Below are positions 43,001 to 50,789 of a stretch of DNA of 64,000 bases, in pieces. A program made the position numbers and the translations under genes. The notes below the pieces were generated by a model. That model had not been told where the DNA came from, did not search any database, and saw only the letters and a program-made list of their open reading frames with translations. This DNA is from Camelus bactrianus (taxonomy: Eukaryota > Chordata > Mammalia > Artiodactyla > Camelidae), in the NCBI RefSeq assembly GCF_048773025.1, contig NC_133548.1, positions 35,092,001 to 35,156,000 of the forward strand. Reading direction: 5' to 3'. Position 1 is the stretch's first letter. Every line of letters starts with the position of its first letter.

Positions 43001-46000
43001 CAGAGGCAAATGACAGTTGCAGCCTAGGGGAGGAATTACATGGCATACAAGACCCTTTAGGATCTGTTTCCTGCTTCCTTCCCCAGCTTTATCTTCTGCC
43101 ATTCTGCCAAGCATTTTATGCTAGTCAGATGATCAACTTGCAGTTTCTTGAATGGTTCATGCACTCTCATGCCTCCTTGCCTTTGCACCTGATGCTTCCT
43201 TTCCCTGAACATTCATTCATTTGGCTAACTCCTGCTTACCCTTCAAGACTGAGCTTGAATGCCACCTCTCCCAGGAAGCCTTCCCTAATTCTCCAGGTTA
43301 AGTAAGTTCATGCCTCTGTTATAACCATTATCACACTGTGTTATGATTGGATATTTACTTCTCTCTTCACCTCACCAGACTGTAAACTCCCTGAGCTTGG
43401 AAAGGCCTCAGTAAATATGTTTTGAAATGAATGTATGATCCTGATACCATCTTGTGGTAACCAAAGGTCATTCATTTTCTGCCCTACCAAATTACTCAGT
43501 AGAACATATGCTTTGCAACTCCTGTTTTTAGCTGTGATACTGAAATTATATGTAAACTGCAAGTAACTCCTTCAAATGGTGTTTTAGAAATCCAGGGGCT
43601 GGACCTCAAGACAGAGTGTTATATCATCTGCTTTGGGCATTAATCTTACCTAAGGGGTAGGTGTTATATATAGTGGAAAAGAGGTCATTTTTTTAATTAA
43701 AATTTTTGGAGCCAGAGGGTTACTGTTCTTAAGGCGTGGAACCAGAAAGATTAGGATTGATTAGATTAGATGCAATATTTGAAAGGGATCCTTAAGTTAG
43801 GATAAATATACATTTAACTTAAAGTTTGAATGGTTGGGCAGTAAGTGAACAAAAAATGAAATAATTAAATTAGTTATTAACTATTAACTAGTAGTTAACT
43901 GAAAATTCTAATGACTGTGTCAGAAGCAGATTTGAACATAGTGAAGTTCTCTTTCTCTCTCCAAACATTCTTTTCTCATGGTGCTTAGAAGTCTGAACTC
44001 AGAGAGAAAAGATAAAAAAATGTGGTTTTATGTGTAATATATAATGGCAGCAATACTTATAATTAAATTCCAGACTTTTTTGTGTTGTTTATCTTTTCCT
44101 ATACCTACCTTGCTCTTTTTATTCATCTTTCCAAGATCTATAAATGCTGTATTTCATTTAGCAGACATTTCCCTGTAATTTTCTATTTGTTGTGAATATA
44201 CTAATAATGTAACAAATTTTTTTAAGAAAACAATTCATGTATAATCCTTCTATTCAAGTGAAACATTTTTTTAAAAAATCCCTTAATTTGTCCACATGTA
44301 TTTATATATTTATGTAACAATTTTTTGTTTTGCTTTTTTTTTTTTTACTTAACAAAAAAACTTCTTGATGTTTTTCAACTTAACTGTTGCAAGCATGTTT
44401 CCTTTTTGGTAAATGTGGTTATGGATTATGTGTGAGGTCAGCTCTGTACTATCTCCTGTGCATTCTTTACCATGGTAAAGAATCTGTTTGAGGACATAAA
44501 AGAAAAACATGTGATCCCTACCCCCCAGAAGCTTATAATCAGTTTGAGGAAGGGAAGGTGTCCTTTGTTGCTGACACATCACTAAATGGCCTAGTTTTGA
44601 ATGCAGTTTGGAAGACTTGTTTCTTAAACATAAAACAGTCTTACATATCTGAATGTATTTTTGTTTTGCCTACTTCAATAAAGATTTGTATCAAAGAATG
44701 TCTTCACATGGGTGAGAAACAAATGAATATCAGAAAGGTTTCAAAAATGTTACTTCTAATTTAATATTAAAATGTGGTATAAATATCCAGTTTATGTGTA
44801 TAGTTTTTGAATTGTTTTTATAAAAGGTGTAGTGAGGAAATGGAAAACCCAAATATGCTCTTAGAACACTGGACTCTGCCTCTCTAACAGCTGTGGAAAT
44901 CTAGCCCCAAATAAGTGACAAAATTATTCCTCATCTGGTGAAAGAAATTAGTCTGTGTGGTTCCCAATCGAGCAAATGCCAAGTGCTTGCAGCACGTGGG
45001 AGCCTATTATACATTGCCTGCTGAGAAAAGGAAACTTTCTACTTGGGCAGTAAAATGGCCCAATGTTGTTGATGAGACAGAACAGGTAAGGAATTGCAAG
45101 TAGATTTGGAGGGTCATGTTTTTGGGGAACTGCAGCTCAAAGTCTTTCTCACCCCCAGCAATCAGTACAGCACATTCAGTGCCACCAGTGGACAAATATA
45201 ACTGAAGCTAGACGCAAGGGAACATGTTTATTTAAAGTTTAATACAGGTACCCTTAAATGCAGATGATCATTTATCACATTTTAATCCCTAGAGAGTTAC
45301 TGACAAAAATATAATCAATTTTCATTTAATTTTTAGTGCCCACATGGGGTGGCCAAGAAGAAGTAATGAGTCATAACTCTCAGGTACAGCTGTCCAACAG
45401 GTAATGCTGAGTGTAGATTTGCATTTATCCAACTAAAAGCCATGTTCTTCAAAGCTAACATAACAGCTCTTTGTACAGCATGTACTTACCAGGCTTCTGC
45501 AAACAAAACTAACTAGTATGGACAAATCCAAAGTACAAGGGAGCAATGTTTTCTTTGATTTCATATCCGGAAGTAGATGTAAGAGTGCTTTGCAAACTTA
45601 ATATTTAGATACCCAGTTGACTCTTAAAGGGTAGAATAGGTTCCTTATTTGTAGGCAGTGATTTACTGCTCCTATATCTAGGAATAGGATCCTATATCTG
45701 AGTATATTGGATATTTTCTTAAATATAGAGGAGAATTTGTCCATAACACTTAAAAATTAATATGTGTTTATTAATCACACATAAATACATTTGGAAATTA
45801 GTCGAATATGAATTGATAAGCCACATTAAAAGTTCAGGCAAAAACACAGTAGAAGACACAGATCTTTGTATCATTTGTGTTTATTCAGAAGCCTTCCAGG
45901 GGTCTGGGCCCCATAGGTCAGACTTCACATACTGTATATTTTCATGCCATTTGTTGTTTTACTGTCACAAAATAACATCCTTCCCTGAATTCTGAGTGGT

Positions 46001-48295
46001 GATTTTTAGCTTTTTAAACCTTCACTTTATGGTTTTTAGAAAATAACAACTGGAAAGAATATTGTCTTACTGTGAAGAGTAGTATGTTGTATAATCCATT
46101 CTAATCTGCTTCTCTACATAATCCTGCATTTATAGCTTTTAAAAGGAAGGAATTCAAACATGTTTGTTTAATTTATATCATTTTTTATTAGTTACAAAAA
46201 GAATGTATTTGCTTATAAAACTTTAGATGCTACAGATAACTATAAAGTAGAAAGTGAAAAGCAGGGGTAATTCTATTCTCCAAAAATAACGACAATTAAC
46301 AGTTTAGGGTCCACATGTCCAAATATTTTTTCCATGCTTCTGCAAACATTATCATCATAATTATTATCTTTTAATAATGAATTTATATTATTTATATTAT
46401 CTTGCCAATTGCTTTGTTTCCTTAAGAATAAATCTTAGGGGGAGGGTATAGCTCAAGTGGTAGAGAGCATGCTTAGCATGCATGAGGTCCTGGGTTCAAT
46501 CCCCAGTACCTCCTCTAAAAATAAAGAAAGAAAGAAACCTAATTACCTCCCCCCAAAAAACTCCCCCCCCAAAAATCTTAGACACTTTTCCATATTGTTT
46601 GTATAAATCTACTTTATATTCTTCTCAAGAACTATATGGCCCTACATTTGGTAGTGATTTATTTAACAAGTCCTCTTTTGATGAATTGTTTCCAAAATTT
46701 TTCCTGTCTCAAACAAGGCAAACACATGTTTATATATATCTTTGCATATTTGAGCATACTGCTGTAGGACAAATTCCTAGAAAAAGGAATTTCTAGATCA
46801 GATGTTGCCAAATCCTCCTTTTAAAGAAGATTCAATCATTTTACACTCAACAGCAGTTTTGGGAATGCCTGTTTCTCTGTAGCTTCTTCAAAAGTAATTA
46901 TCAATCTTTTTAATCTTTGCCAATTTTGATAGGCAAAACCGATGTACTTATTGTTTTAACTCATTTAATTAAATATCAGTGGTGGTGAGCATCTTTTTAT
47001 ATTATTAGGCCATTTGTATTATCTCTCTGTGAACTGCCTGACGTTTTAAGAAGGGTTTAATTACTAGACTATCTGTAAGTTTTCCTAACAATTGCTGTAT
47101 AACTTTTATTTCTGTATCATAAAAATATCTAATTAATACCTTAAAAAGAAGCTAAAACTAAATGTATATATTTGTGCATTTTCTGAAATCATGTTTTGTG
47201 TGGTATTGTTTTTGTTTTTATCACATAGAGCCATGGAACTGTTACGGGTAAAAAGTCAAAGATCCTGGTCTGTCGGACTATCAGTAGCTGACCTGGTTGA
47301 CAGTATTGTGAACAATAAAAAGAAAGTACATTCTGTATCAATTTTAGCAAAGGTAATTGCTATTCTCATCCTCTCATTGTATTTTTCAACATTTTTATTA
47401 TTAATATAAAACCAGAAAAAGTGCTGTTCACACTGTAACCCAGGTGTCTTCAGTATCACCAGCTTTTAGAGTAACATGGGAGGAGACTGTTTGGTCTAAG
47501 CCTTATCCTGCTTGGCTATGGAAAGTCTGGACTTCTACCAGGTTGCTCTTTACCTCCATGTAAATTTTGGAATCCCCAAGAATCATTTCTATATTCCATA
47601 AACTTCTGATTGTCAGTTATCTCCTTAGCCACCCAGATTGACATGCCAACTGGTCTTAGCTCCAGTTCAGTTTGTCCTTTACCACTTTATCCCAAATATT
47701 AAGTCCCTAAAGCACAGCTAAGACAAGGCAGAAATGCTTAACCAGATTTTTGTGAAAACTTAGAAGGGAAATAAAACATGGAAGGAAAAACTTAAAACAG
47801 TTTACTGAATTCGACTGCACCCAGAGTCCATGCTAAGCCTCTCCCCTGGGAATCCATTCTGACAGTCTTTTTTTTAAACCCCAACCTACTACCCATATTG
47901 CAGCTTGCCTCCCTGTAAAGGGAGTGTCTTTAACCCAATTCCTCCCATCTCACAAAAATTTTCTGAAACAATAACTTGAGTTTGGAAAATGAACAAAAAA
48001 TTATTTTAAAGTTCAACTTGTATCACTTTGTACTACTAAGACCAGAAAAGCAAAAAACTATCCATATTTATCATACTAACTTTTTTGCAGTGATTCAGCT
48101 CTATCATTCCAATTTTTTTCATTTCAGGGATATTATGGTATAAATAGTGAAGTGTTTTTAAGTTTGCCTTGTATCCTTGGAGCAAGTGGGGTGTCTGAAG
48201 TCATCAAAACCACAGTGAAAGAAGATACAGTGACTGAGAAACTCCAGAGCAGTGCATCATCAATCCATGGTCTACAACAACAGTTAAAACTTTGA
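6763..48295 (+). CDS. UEVLD: UEVLD, UEV and lactate/malate dehydrogenase domain protein (12 coding exons, complete)
   Basis: Coding exons: 6763-6804, 14004-14088, 17363-17428, 22704-22867, 25859-25994, 26733-26851, 32101-32203, 37541-37711, 38724-38897, 45337-45400, 47229-47352, 48128-48295. They sum to 1416 nt, 471 codons plus stop, equal to the human length as I remember it. Every intron is GT-AG and the frame stays open. Residues 1 to about 145 form a ubiquitin-E2-variant domain without a catalytic Cys (Tyr110 lies in the segment IYLPYL). Residues about 181-471 form an LDH/MDH-like Rossmann domain with G189-x-G191-x-x-G194 and Asp214 for NAD binding. The usual LDH catalytic His is Gln349, so dehydrogenase activity is doubtful. 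From the UEV family a role in ubiquitin recognition or sorting is plausible, but this is inference. The start ATG lies in a CpG island with G at -3 and +4. TSG101 follows about 4 kb downstream on the same strand. Confidence 0.97.
7031..8289 (+). other. UEVLD intron 1, first part
   Basis: A T-run of about 23 at 7118-7140 and otherwise unremarkable AT-rich intron. No recognisable exon or well-defined repeat. Confidence 0.45.
9091..9606 (+). mobile_element. Nested L1 with 5' inversion (twin-priming type)
   Basis: 9091 to about 9195 is antisense L1 (TTGCTGGATCATATGGTAAC). From about 9202 the element runs in sense (AATTTGAAAAGGTACATGCA ... CAGCAACATGGATGGACGTG) to an A-rich tail at about 9585-9606. 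The inverted block comes from sequence immediately upstream of the sense block, and both contain AATTTGAAAA at the junction. AAATTGAG at 9083-9090 and 9610-9617 is the probable target duplication. Confidence 0.88.
9318..9340 (+). repeat. (GT)n microsatellite
   Basis: About ten GT units inside the nested L1, at a place where related L1 copies have short TA/CA runs. Confidence 0.9.
10238..10438 (-). mobile_element. hAT-Charlie-type MITE (MER3-like)
   Basis: The right end, reversed, reads CAGTGCTATCCAACAAAACT. The interior has palindromic GCCATGTGTGGCTA and GTAGCCACGTGTGG blocks and ends near CTGTGCGGTCC. About 201 bp, inserted in the 3' part of the old L1. The exact family name is from memory; the hAT-type layout is clear. 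Confidence 0.75.
11720..12138 (-). mobile_element. Dimeric L1 3' end within one target duplication
   Basis: Two related L1 3'-UTR modules in the same (minus) orientation, 11720 to about 11903 and about 11904-12138, each ending in its own poly(A) (T-run on +). Both carry the CAGCACAGGGAA-like and GACATTGTAAGCTGACTAT-like blocks. One perfect 13-bp duplication, CTTCTGCCAAATT, encloses the pair (11707-11719 and 12139-12151). No copy of it lies between the modules. Confidence 0.88.
12460..13350 (-). mobile_element. Antisense L1 fragment, UEVLD intron 1
   Basis: Contains AGAGTGGAATTGCTAGGTCA, ATGGCTAAATATTCCATTTT and TGGGATTTTGATATGGATTG, all antisense L1 ORF2/3'-region text. Diverged and truncated. 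Confidence 0.85.
13690..13945 (+). mobile_element. MIR SINE
   Basis: GCAGTGTGATTTAGTGGTTA head followed by CTCTGGCTTCACTACTTAAC and TTTTCCTCTTCTGTAAAG, the MIR core in sense. It ends about 60 bp before UEVLD exon 2. Confidence 0.85.
14004..14088 (+). CDS. UEVLD: UEVLD coding exon 2
   Basis: 85 nt, preceded by a TTTCTCTTTTCAG acceptor and followed by GTAAGA. It encodes residues 15-42 ([13 protein letters not shown]...) plus one base of codon 43. It opens with the YK[FY]RDLT segment shared with TSG101 exon 2. Confidence 0.96.
14257..14747 (+). mobile_element. LTR-like solitary repeat, UEVLD intron 2
   Basis: About 490 bp from TGTATTAGTTTTCTATTGTT to GCCTACCACA, with TG and CA ends. Old and diverged. 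The interior (TGGCTCAAAACAATACAGAT, CTTTCTGGAGGCTCTGGGAC) is a common mammal-wide repeat that I believe is of LTR class. Flanks TATAT and TCTAT could be a worn 5-bp duplication. Family uncertain. Confidence 0.55.
14930..15060 (+). mobile_element. L1 3' end, sense
   Basis: GTTCATGTATAACTGAAACA through ACATTGTAAAATGACTATTA and a closing A-run. It matches the right-hand module of the L1 dimer at 11720-12138. Confidence 0.82.
15430..15620 (-). mobile_element. MIR SINE, antisense
   Basis: AACTGAGGCTCAGAGAGTTT and AGATTACACAGCTAGTGG are the MIR core read in reverse. Confidence 0.8.
16495..16629 (-). mobile_element. MIR SINE piece, antisense
   Basis: ACATTATCTCATTTGATCCT and GATGACACTGAAAGTCAGAG match the reversed MIR core. 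It abuts the LTR-like element that starts near 16630. Confidence 0.7.
16630..17140 (-). mobile_element. LTR-like element, antisense, UEVLD intron 2
   Basis: About 510 bp. AATAAA lies on the minus strand near 16680, placed as in an R/U5 border, and the text TTTTATTCGAGCCAAACTGA recalls an ERV-class LTR of laurasiatherian mammals. The ends are not sharply defined and no target duplication is evident. A fossil without any coding body attached. Confidence 0.45.
17363..17428 (+). CDS. UEVLD: UEVLD coding exon 3
   Basis: 66 nt, phase 1 in and phase 1 out, donor GTAAGT. It encodes [19 protein letters not shown] followed by MHQ. Residue 63 is His (codon CAT), where TSG101 has the peptide-pocket Tyr63. 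Confidence 0.96.
17500..20014 (+). other. UEVLD intron 3, first part
   Basis: Contains a worn MIR piece (about 17820-17900, antisense), an L2-like stretch (about 17590-17700), a MIR tail (about 19375-19480, sense) and an antisense L1 scrap (about 19500-19660). No unannotated exon seen. Confidence 0.5.
20029..20178 (+). mobile_element. Camelid tRNA-derived SINE, UEVLD intron 3
   Basis: Head GGTTATAGCTCAGTGGTAGA (box A) and GGGTTCAATCTCC (box B), then an AAAT-rich tail. A perfect 14-bp target duplication, AAAATGCATGAATG, lies at 20015-20028 and 20179-20192. Confidence 0.95.
20715..20860 (+). mobile_element. Old L1 3' end, sense
   Basis: GTGGTGATTATTTTGCAATA, then ACACATGAAACTAATATACT and TATGTCAGTTATACCCAATT, the terminal block of mammalian L1M families. 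Confidence 0.8.
20930..21110 (-). mobile_element. MER5-like DNA transposon remnant
   Basis: GAATTATATGGGAAGCTTTT and related text resemble a MER5-family MITE, but divergence is high and the ends are not defined. Confidence 0.45.
21495..21725 (-). mobile_element. MIR SINE, antisense
   Basis: Near full-length reversed MIR: CTCACAACAACCCTGTGAGT, GAGGCACAGAGAAGTTAAGT, and GGAATTGAACCTAGGCATTC at the box-B side. Confidence 0.88.
22130..22330 (-). mobile_element. L2 3' end, antisense, with (ATTC/ATTTG) tail
   Basis: Starts with a CATTCATTCATTTGTTCATT tail, the reversed L2 terminal TGAA repeat, then TTATTGAGCAGCCAGTTTGT and TTCACAGTGTAAAAGGAGA. Confidence 0.75.
22704..22867 (+). CDS. UEVLD: UEVLD coding exon 4
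   Basis: 164 nt, core of the UEV fold, residues 65-119. It carries NTYNIPI, the PPICFLKP segment typical of E2-like folds, Met95, and RIYLPYL, where Tyr110 replaces the catalytic Cys of true E2 enzymes. The donor is GTAAGA and the exon ends in phase 0. Confidence 0.96.
23190..23710 (-). mobile_element. Antisense L1 fragment, UEVLD intron 4
   Basis: TTTCCCAATGATAAACCTCT, GGAATGGAATTATTCGATCA and CAAGTTGGCCTCCAAGAGGT match antisense text of old L1M families. Confidence 0.7.
25060..25250 (-). mobile_element. MIR-like piece, antisense, with (AAT)n
   Basis: Begins with about five AAT units (25068-25083), then the reversed MIR core ACTGATGCTCAGAGAGATTA. Confidence 0.55.
25390..25556 (+). mobile_element. 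L1 3' end, sense, UEVLD intron 4
   Basis: GAGTGATCTGGGTGAAGAAT, TTTCTGTAAGTCTGCAATTA and a closing AAAATAAAAAGTTAAAAAAA. Confidence 0.8.
25859..25994 (+). CDS. UEVLD: UEVLD coding exon 5
   Basis: 136 nt, residues 120-164 plus one base. It encodes the last helices of the UEV domain ([19 protein letters not shown]) and the start of the linker toward the dehydrogenase-like half. The acceptor is TTCTGCAG and the donor GTTTGT, a weaker match than its neighbours. Confidence 0.95.
26733..26851 (+). CDS. UEVLD: UEVLD coding exon 6
   Basis: 119 nt, residues 165-204, ending in phase 0 before GTATGT. It encodes the linker and the first beta-strand and glycine loop of the Rossmann fold: [17 protein letters not shown]. 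Reading the frame through both splice sites gives a longer open stretch (26552-26986) that is not a separate gene. Confidence 0.96.
26852..28092 (+). other. UEVLD intron 6 before the pseudogene
   Basis: About 27700-28020 is antisense old L1 (AATAGAATGCTTCTATAAAC; TTACATATTGCTAGATTACT). 26900-27700 shows nothing recognisable. Confidence 0.5.
28102..30309 (-). pseudogene. SDCBP: Processed pseudogene of SDCBP (syntenin-1) in UEVLD intron 6
   Basis: Intronless minus-strand copy of the syntenin-1 mRNA. The coding part runs from the ATG at 30246 to the stop at 29197. It starts [11 protein letters not shown], keeps the tandem PDZ region ([30 protein letters not shown]) and ends MDHTIPEV, all diagnostic of SDCBP. 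A 3' UTR of about 1.1 kb follows, with AATAAA (reverse of 28114-28119) and a poly(A) run (28102-28109). Near-matching 12-mers at 28093-28104 (CAGGATTTCTTT) and 30310-30321 (CAGTATTTCTTT) look like the target-site duplication. It is dead: a one-base insertion near codon 34 shifts the frame, an Arg codon has become TGA near 29500, and a SINE splits codons 6-12. It is antisense to the host gene. Confidence 0.95.
30075..30213 (-). mobile_element. Camelid tRNA-derived SINE inside the SDCBP pseudogene
   Basis: Reverse of the GGGTGTAGCTCAAGTGGTAG head with box-B-like GGTTCAATCCC, ending in an A/T-rich tail. It is flanked by CTTCAGGTCTTCAAGA (30059-30074) and CTTCAGATCTTCAAGA (30214-30229), a 16-bp target duplication with one mismatch. 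The duplicated target is SDCBP codons 6-11, so the SINE is younger than the pseudogene. Confidence 0.95.
30322..32100 (+). other. UEVLD intron 6 after the pseudogene
   Basis: A short AGT/GGT-rich tract (about 30400-30470), a MIR (30480-30670, antisense), a MER5-like remnant (about 30690-30870) and antisense L1 text (about 30890-31230). 31230-32060 shows no clear feature. Confidence 0.5.
30480..30670 (-). mobile_element. MIR SINE, antisense
   Basis: GGCTTAGGTACTATCATTAC, TTTTACAGATGAAGAAACCA and AGGGTTTGAAGCTAGGCAAT are the reversed MIR core and 5' part. Confidence 0.85.
32101..32203 (+). CDS. UEVLD: UEVLD coding exon 7
   Basis: 103 nt after TATTGTACAG. It encodes residues 205-238 ([20 protein letters not shown]...). 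Asp214, at the end of the second Rossmann strand, is the expected NAD ribose-binding acid of LDH/MDH folds. Donor GTCTGG is non-optimal. Confidence 0.95.
32270..32545 (-). mobile_element. Antisense L1 fragment, UEVLD intron 7
   Basis: AGAGCAGTTTTAGGCTCAGA, ATGCATAGCCTCTGCATTGT and TAGTTTAGAGTTCACTCTTG match a common antisense L1M block. Confidence 0.75.
32560..33000. mobile_element. MIR-class pieces in both orientations
   Basis: 32560-32690 has CATTTTACATATTGGGAAAC in the antisense sense of MIR. 32800-33000 has AACATACTGGTTAAGAACAC and TTTTATTATCTGTAAGGTGG, a MIR in sense. Confidence 0.65.
33078..33115 (+). repeat. Tandem 19-bp duplication
   Basis: TAAATACAATTTATAATGT occurs twice head to tail without mismatch (33078-33096 and 33097-33115), followed by TAAA, the start of a third unit. 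Confidence 0.95.
34360..34945 (-). mobile_element. Antisense L1 fragment, UEVLD intron 7
   Basis: CACTAACCTGCTCTATGGAT, CATGTATCAGTACGTCAGTC and CCCAGAAGTGGAATTGCTAG are antisense L1 3'-region text. A second, more diverged antisense L1 piece follows at about 34970-35280. Confidence 0.85.
36105..36340 (+). mobile_element. MIR SINE, sense, near full length
   Basis: AGCATAGTGTGTAACAACAC, TTGAATTCTGGCTCTGCTAC, TTACTTAACTTCTCTGTGCC and TGTAAAATGGGGATGATATT follow the MIR consensus in order. Confidence 0.9.
37541..37711 (+). CDS. UEVLD: UEVLD coding exon 8
   Basis: 171 nt, residues 239-295 plus one base. It covers the region where active LDH has the mobile substrate loop with its Arg residues; here that region reads [14 protein letters not shown] without them. 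The exon ends ...LLVASQP, where LDH has SNP (Asn138 replaced by Gln294). Confidence 0.96.
38724..38897 (+). CDS. UEVLD: UEVLD coding exon 9
   Basis: 174 nt, residues 296-353 plus one base. It contains the LDH-like segment [14 protein letters not shown], keeping the counterparts of LDH Asp168 (Asp322) and Arg171 (Arg325). It ends with VIGEQGED, where LDH has GEHGD: the catalytic His is Gln349. Donor GTAAGA. Confidence 0.96.
39560..41480. mobile_element. L2-class fragments in UEVLD intron 9
   Basis: About 39560-40130 reads as antisense L2 (CTACTCTCTACTCACTACTC; GACATTCCCGGAGTGGGAGA). About 40940-41480 reads as sense L2 (CTCTCACTGGCTTCCTCTAA; TTCCAGGTCTAGGTCAAGCC). Boundaries are approximate, and 40150-40900 is unassigned. 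Confidence 0.55.
41560..42410 (-). mobile_element. Antisense L1 fragments
   Basis: AGAAGCAATCACAGTTACCA-like text (about 41560-41960) and CATGAATCCACACTCAATTT (about 42190-42410) match antisense old L1. The middle is L2- or unclear. Confidence 0.55.
42555..42795 (-). mobile_element. MIR SINE, antisense
   Basis: GTAGATGAGGAAGCTTAAGA, TAAGTTCACACATCTAGTAA and GAAATTTGAACCTTGGTCTG are the reversed MIR core. Confidence 0.8.
43055..43440 (+). mobile_element. L2 LINE 3' part, sense
   Basis: CACCTCTCCCAGGAAGCCTT, AACTCCCTGAGCTTGGAAAG and a closing GTAAATATGTTTTGAAATGA are classic L2 3'-end text. Confidence 0.88.
44462..44483. other. Perfect 22-bp palindrome
   Basis: ATTCTTTACCA (44462-44472) is followed with no spacer by its exact reverse complement (44473-44483). 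It lies in UEVLD intron 9, outside any repeat that I can recognise. Confidence 0.95.
45337..45400 (+). CDS. UEVLD: UEVLD coding exon 10
   Basis: 64 nt, the shortest internal exon, residues 354-374 plus two bases ([19 protein letters not shown]...). The segment aligns with the SVPVWSG region of LDH. Acceptor TTTTTAG, donor GTAATG. Confidence 0.93.
46190..47090 (-). mobile_element. Antisense old L1, interrupted by a SINE
   Basis: 46190-46430 and 46582-47090 read as one diverged antisense L1 (AATTCCTAGAAAAAGGAATT; TTTGATAGGCAAAACCGATG; GAGCATCTTTTTATATTATT) when the SINE at 46439-46572 is removed. Confidence 0.65.
46439..46572 (+). mobile_element. Camelid tRNA-derived SINE, UEVLD intron 10
   Basis: GGTATAGCTCAAGTGGTAGA head, GGGTTCAATCCCC box B, and a tail with GAAA repeats and C-runs. 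The target duplication AAATCTTAG lies at 46430-46438 and 46573-46581. It interrupts an older antisense L1 piece. Confidence 0.94.
47229..47352 (+). CDS. UEVLD: UEVLD coding exon 11
   Basis: 124 nt, residues 375-416. It encodes [20 protein letters not shown] and a helix ending HSVSILAK, matching the C-terminal helical part of LDH-like proteins. The acceptor lacks a strong pyrimidine tract directly before ATAG. The donor is GTAATT. Confidence 0.94.
48128..48295 (+). CDS. UEVLD: UEVLD coding exon 12 (terminal) and stop
   Basis: 168 nt including the TGA stop at 48293-48295. It encodes residues 417-471 ([20 protein letters not shown]...), ending SLQQQLKL-like as HGLQQQLKL. The SLPCILG segment matches the SVPxxLG strand of the LDH C-terminal domain. 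Confidence 0.96.
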   Translation, partial: GYYGINSEVFLSLPCILGASGVSEVIKTTVKEDTVTEKLQSSASSIHGLQQQLKL

Positions 48296-50789
48296 TTCTA
48301 AACTTCAGAGTTACCTTCAAGGAAAGGTTGTTCAATTTTACGTATATATATATGATTGTGAACTCCTATATCTGATTATTAACTGCTTGGTTAAAGTAGG
48401 TGGTTTCTTGGTTAGCTTTGTAATTTGAATCCTTAGGTAATTAGATAGTAAGGGGAAAAAATCTGATTTTCTTTGTTGTTTTTGAGATGTCTATACTGTT
48501 CTCTAAACCTACACCAGAGATGAACATTGATCTGCAATATGCATCGTTTTAAAATTATGTATCCTCAGCTAGCACATTCAGCACTTTGGGAATATTTTGA
48601 AAATAACACATTTTTTAAAGAAAGTTACTCTTTGACTGTTATAATAAATATGATAAAGCTGAAGGCCCAGCACAAATTTACGAAATCTGTAAACATTCAA
48701 AGGATCCATAGTTTAAGCTATTAATGTTTCTTCTTTAATAGACAGTTGGTAGTAATGGGACTAGAGCATTTTGTCTTCCCGCTTACAATTAATTAGCTAC
48801 CAAAAAATGGAAAATAATTTTACATGTACTTTAAAACAGTAGAAGGGAAAAATGAAATTTTTTTAATATATGAGTAAAAAGTGTAGTTTAACTTCCAGTG
48901 GGACTGTCCTTTCTGGAATTTTCTATAACCCTTTCCTGGGCTGTATAAGATCTCTGACATCTCAAGAACTCACCATAACATTAGTAGAACCATAGAGAAA
49001 TATGTATTTTTAGTGGAAATAAGTTATGAATGAAAGCCAAGCAGTTTAATTTAAAGTTAAAATGTGAAGCTTTCATAAAAGCCATTATTCTTAATGGGGA
49101 GAGATTGGATGGGCTGAGTGTTCTGAGCAAATCCTTTAACTACTCCTGAAGAAATTATTTAGGGTACGTACACTTTGGTGATGGGTCAATAACAGTATCT
49201 TCATATATGAAACATAGCATATTATTATGAATGTGACACACAACTAATAGCAATAACCAACATCAGCTCTTCTAATATTTCAGGCAGTGTGATGAGCACT
49301 TTATTATTTTATTCTTCAGGATTATTTTTTAATCCTCCCAGTAACCCATTGAGGTAGGGACTATTATCATCATTTTATAAAGGAGGAAATTGAGGTTTAG
49401 TGTCCAAGATCTTATGACTAAGGACAGTTAACCTTATAACCTCTACTTTTTCAAAACACTAGAAGAGGGAAAAGGCCTAACAGCCAAAATAGTTACCACA
49501 AGACTCTAAAAGTAGGGTCCCATGCTCTTACATTCTCATGTAGGGGATTTTTTTTTTCAACGTAGTTTTTAGAAAGACTGATTCTCTGATTTCCCGACTT
49601 GCCCTCAGCAAATATCGAGGGGGTATGCATGACATAGCTGTTTAGTTATTTAGTCATTCAGGTAGTTTTGACTGGGAGGCTGCTATACACCAGCACTATG
49701 TTAGGCACTGCAGATACAGTGGTGAGCAAACCTGGACTAGGTACAAGCCCTCGTGATCCTTATAATCTAGTATGGGAGACATAGTAATCAAATCTCACAA
49801 ATAAATGTACAGTCGCAGGTGTAATAAGTACTGTGAAGAAGTTCCAGGTGCTTTGAAAGCTTATTATAGATGAACCCAAACCTGGTCAGTGAGGTAGGAG
49901 CCAGATGGATTGTAAGGACAGACACATCCCTGAATGTGAGGAAACAGACTAATGCTGATTTAGTATAATACTGGATGCTTACATTGATGAGCTTAAATCA
50001 TAAAGAAAAGGTGGAATTATATTGTGTTCCACATTTAAGAAAGTAGAAGAGTATTTAATATGTTTGTAAAGAGTTCCACCAGAATGAACTAGCATAAAAA
50101 TCTTGGACATTTCAAGAGATGAGCATCAGTTCTGTGTAATTTCACTACACAGGTAGATTATTTTGGTGTTACTCTGACAGTATATCCTCACTGTCCTTTG
50201 TATGAAATAGGAAAGTAAAACTAAAAGAACCATTTCTTGTGTTTTTAAACTAGTCTTTTCTAATATCAGATACCTAATTATGCTCTTGAACAATAAACTA
50301 ATTTAATAAATAATAAATAAGATACTGTATAGATGAATCACTAAGAATTCACTACAGTAATTATAAAAGGAACATGTCAATACAATAATACTTATTGCGT
50401 ATCTACTGTTTTTCCAAGTACTCTGTTAGAATCTGAGTACTCAAAGATGAATAATAGTCCTCGCCCTACAGAAGCCCACAGTATAGAAGTAATTCAGATA
50501 TTTCCTTAAGTGTTGAGTATTATAAATCATGTTGTAACTTCCATATGTAAGTCAAGAAGCAGTATCACCATCACCTCACTATGATTTGGTGATAATTTGA
50601 CATTTGTGATCCTTCTGTTAACTTTCACTTTTTCATCTTTCCAAAATCATGCAATGTCTTTTCTTTGTTATGGTTTTTAGTGGGGCTTGGATTAAAATGC
50701 TTCTTTGATATTGTAACAGAGATAAATATTTTACTTTCTAATTTATATTGTAGTTATTCTTAAATATCAAGAATAATGAACAAAATAAA
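48296..50789 (+). other. UEVLD: UEVLD 3' UTR and 3' flank with candidate poly(A) signals
   Basis: AATAAA occurs at 48643-48648, about 350 nt after the stop, and in several later places including 50784-50789. Neither site has an obvious GT-rich downstream element, so the true 3' end is undecided. The stretch also holds a MIR-like piece (about 49265-49440, antisense) and L2-like pieces (about 49630-49900 and 50380-50560, antisense). Confidence 0.5.
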
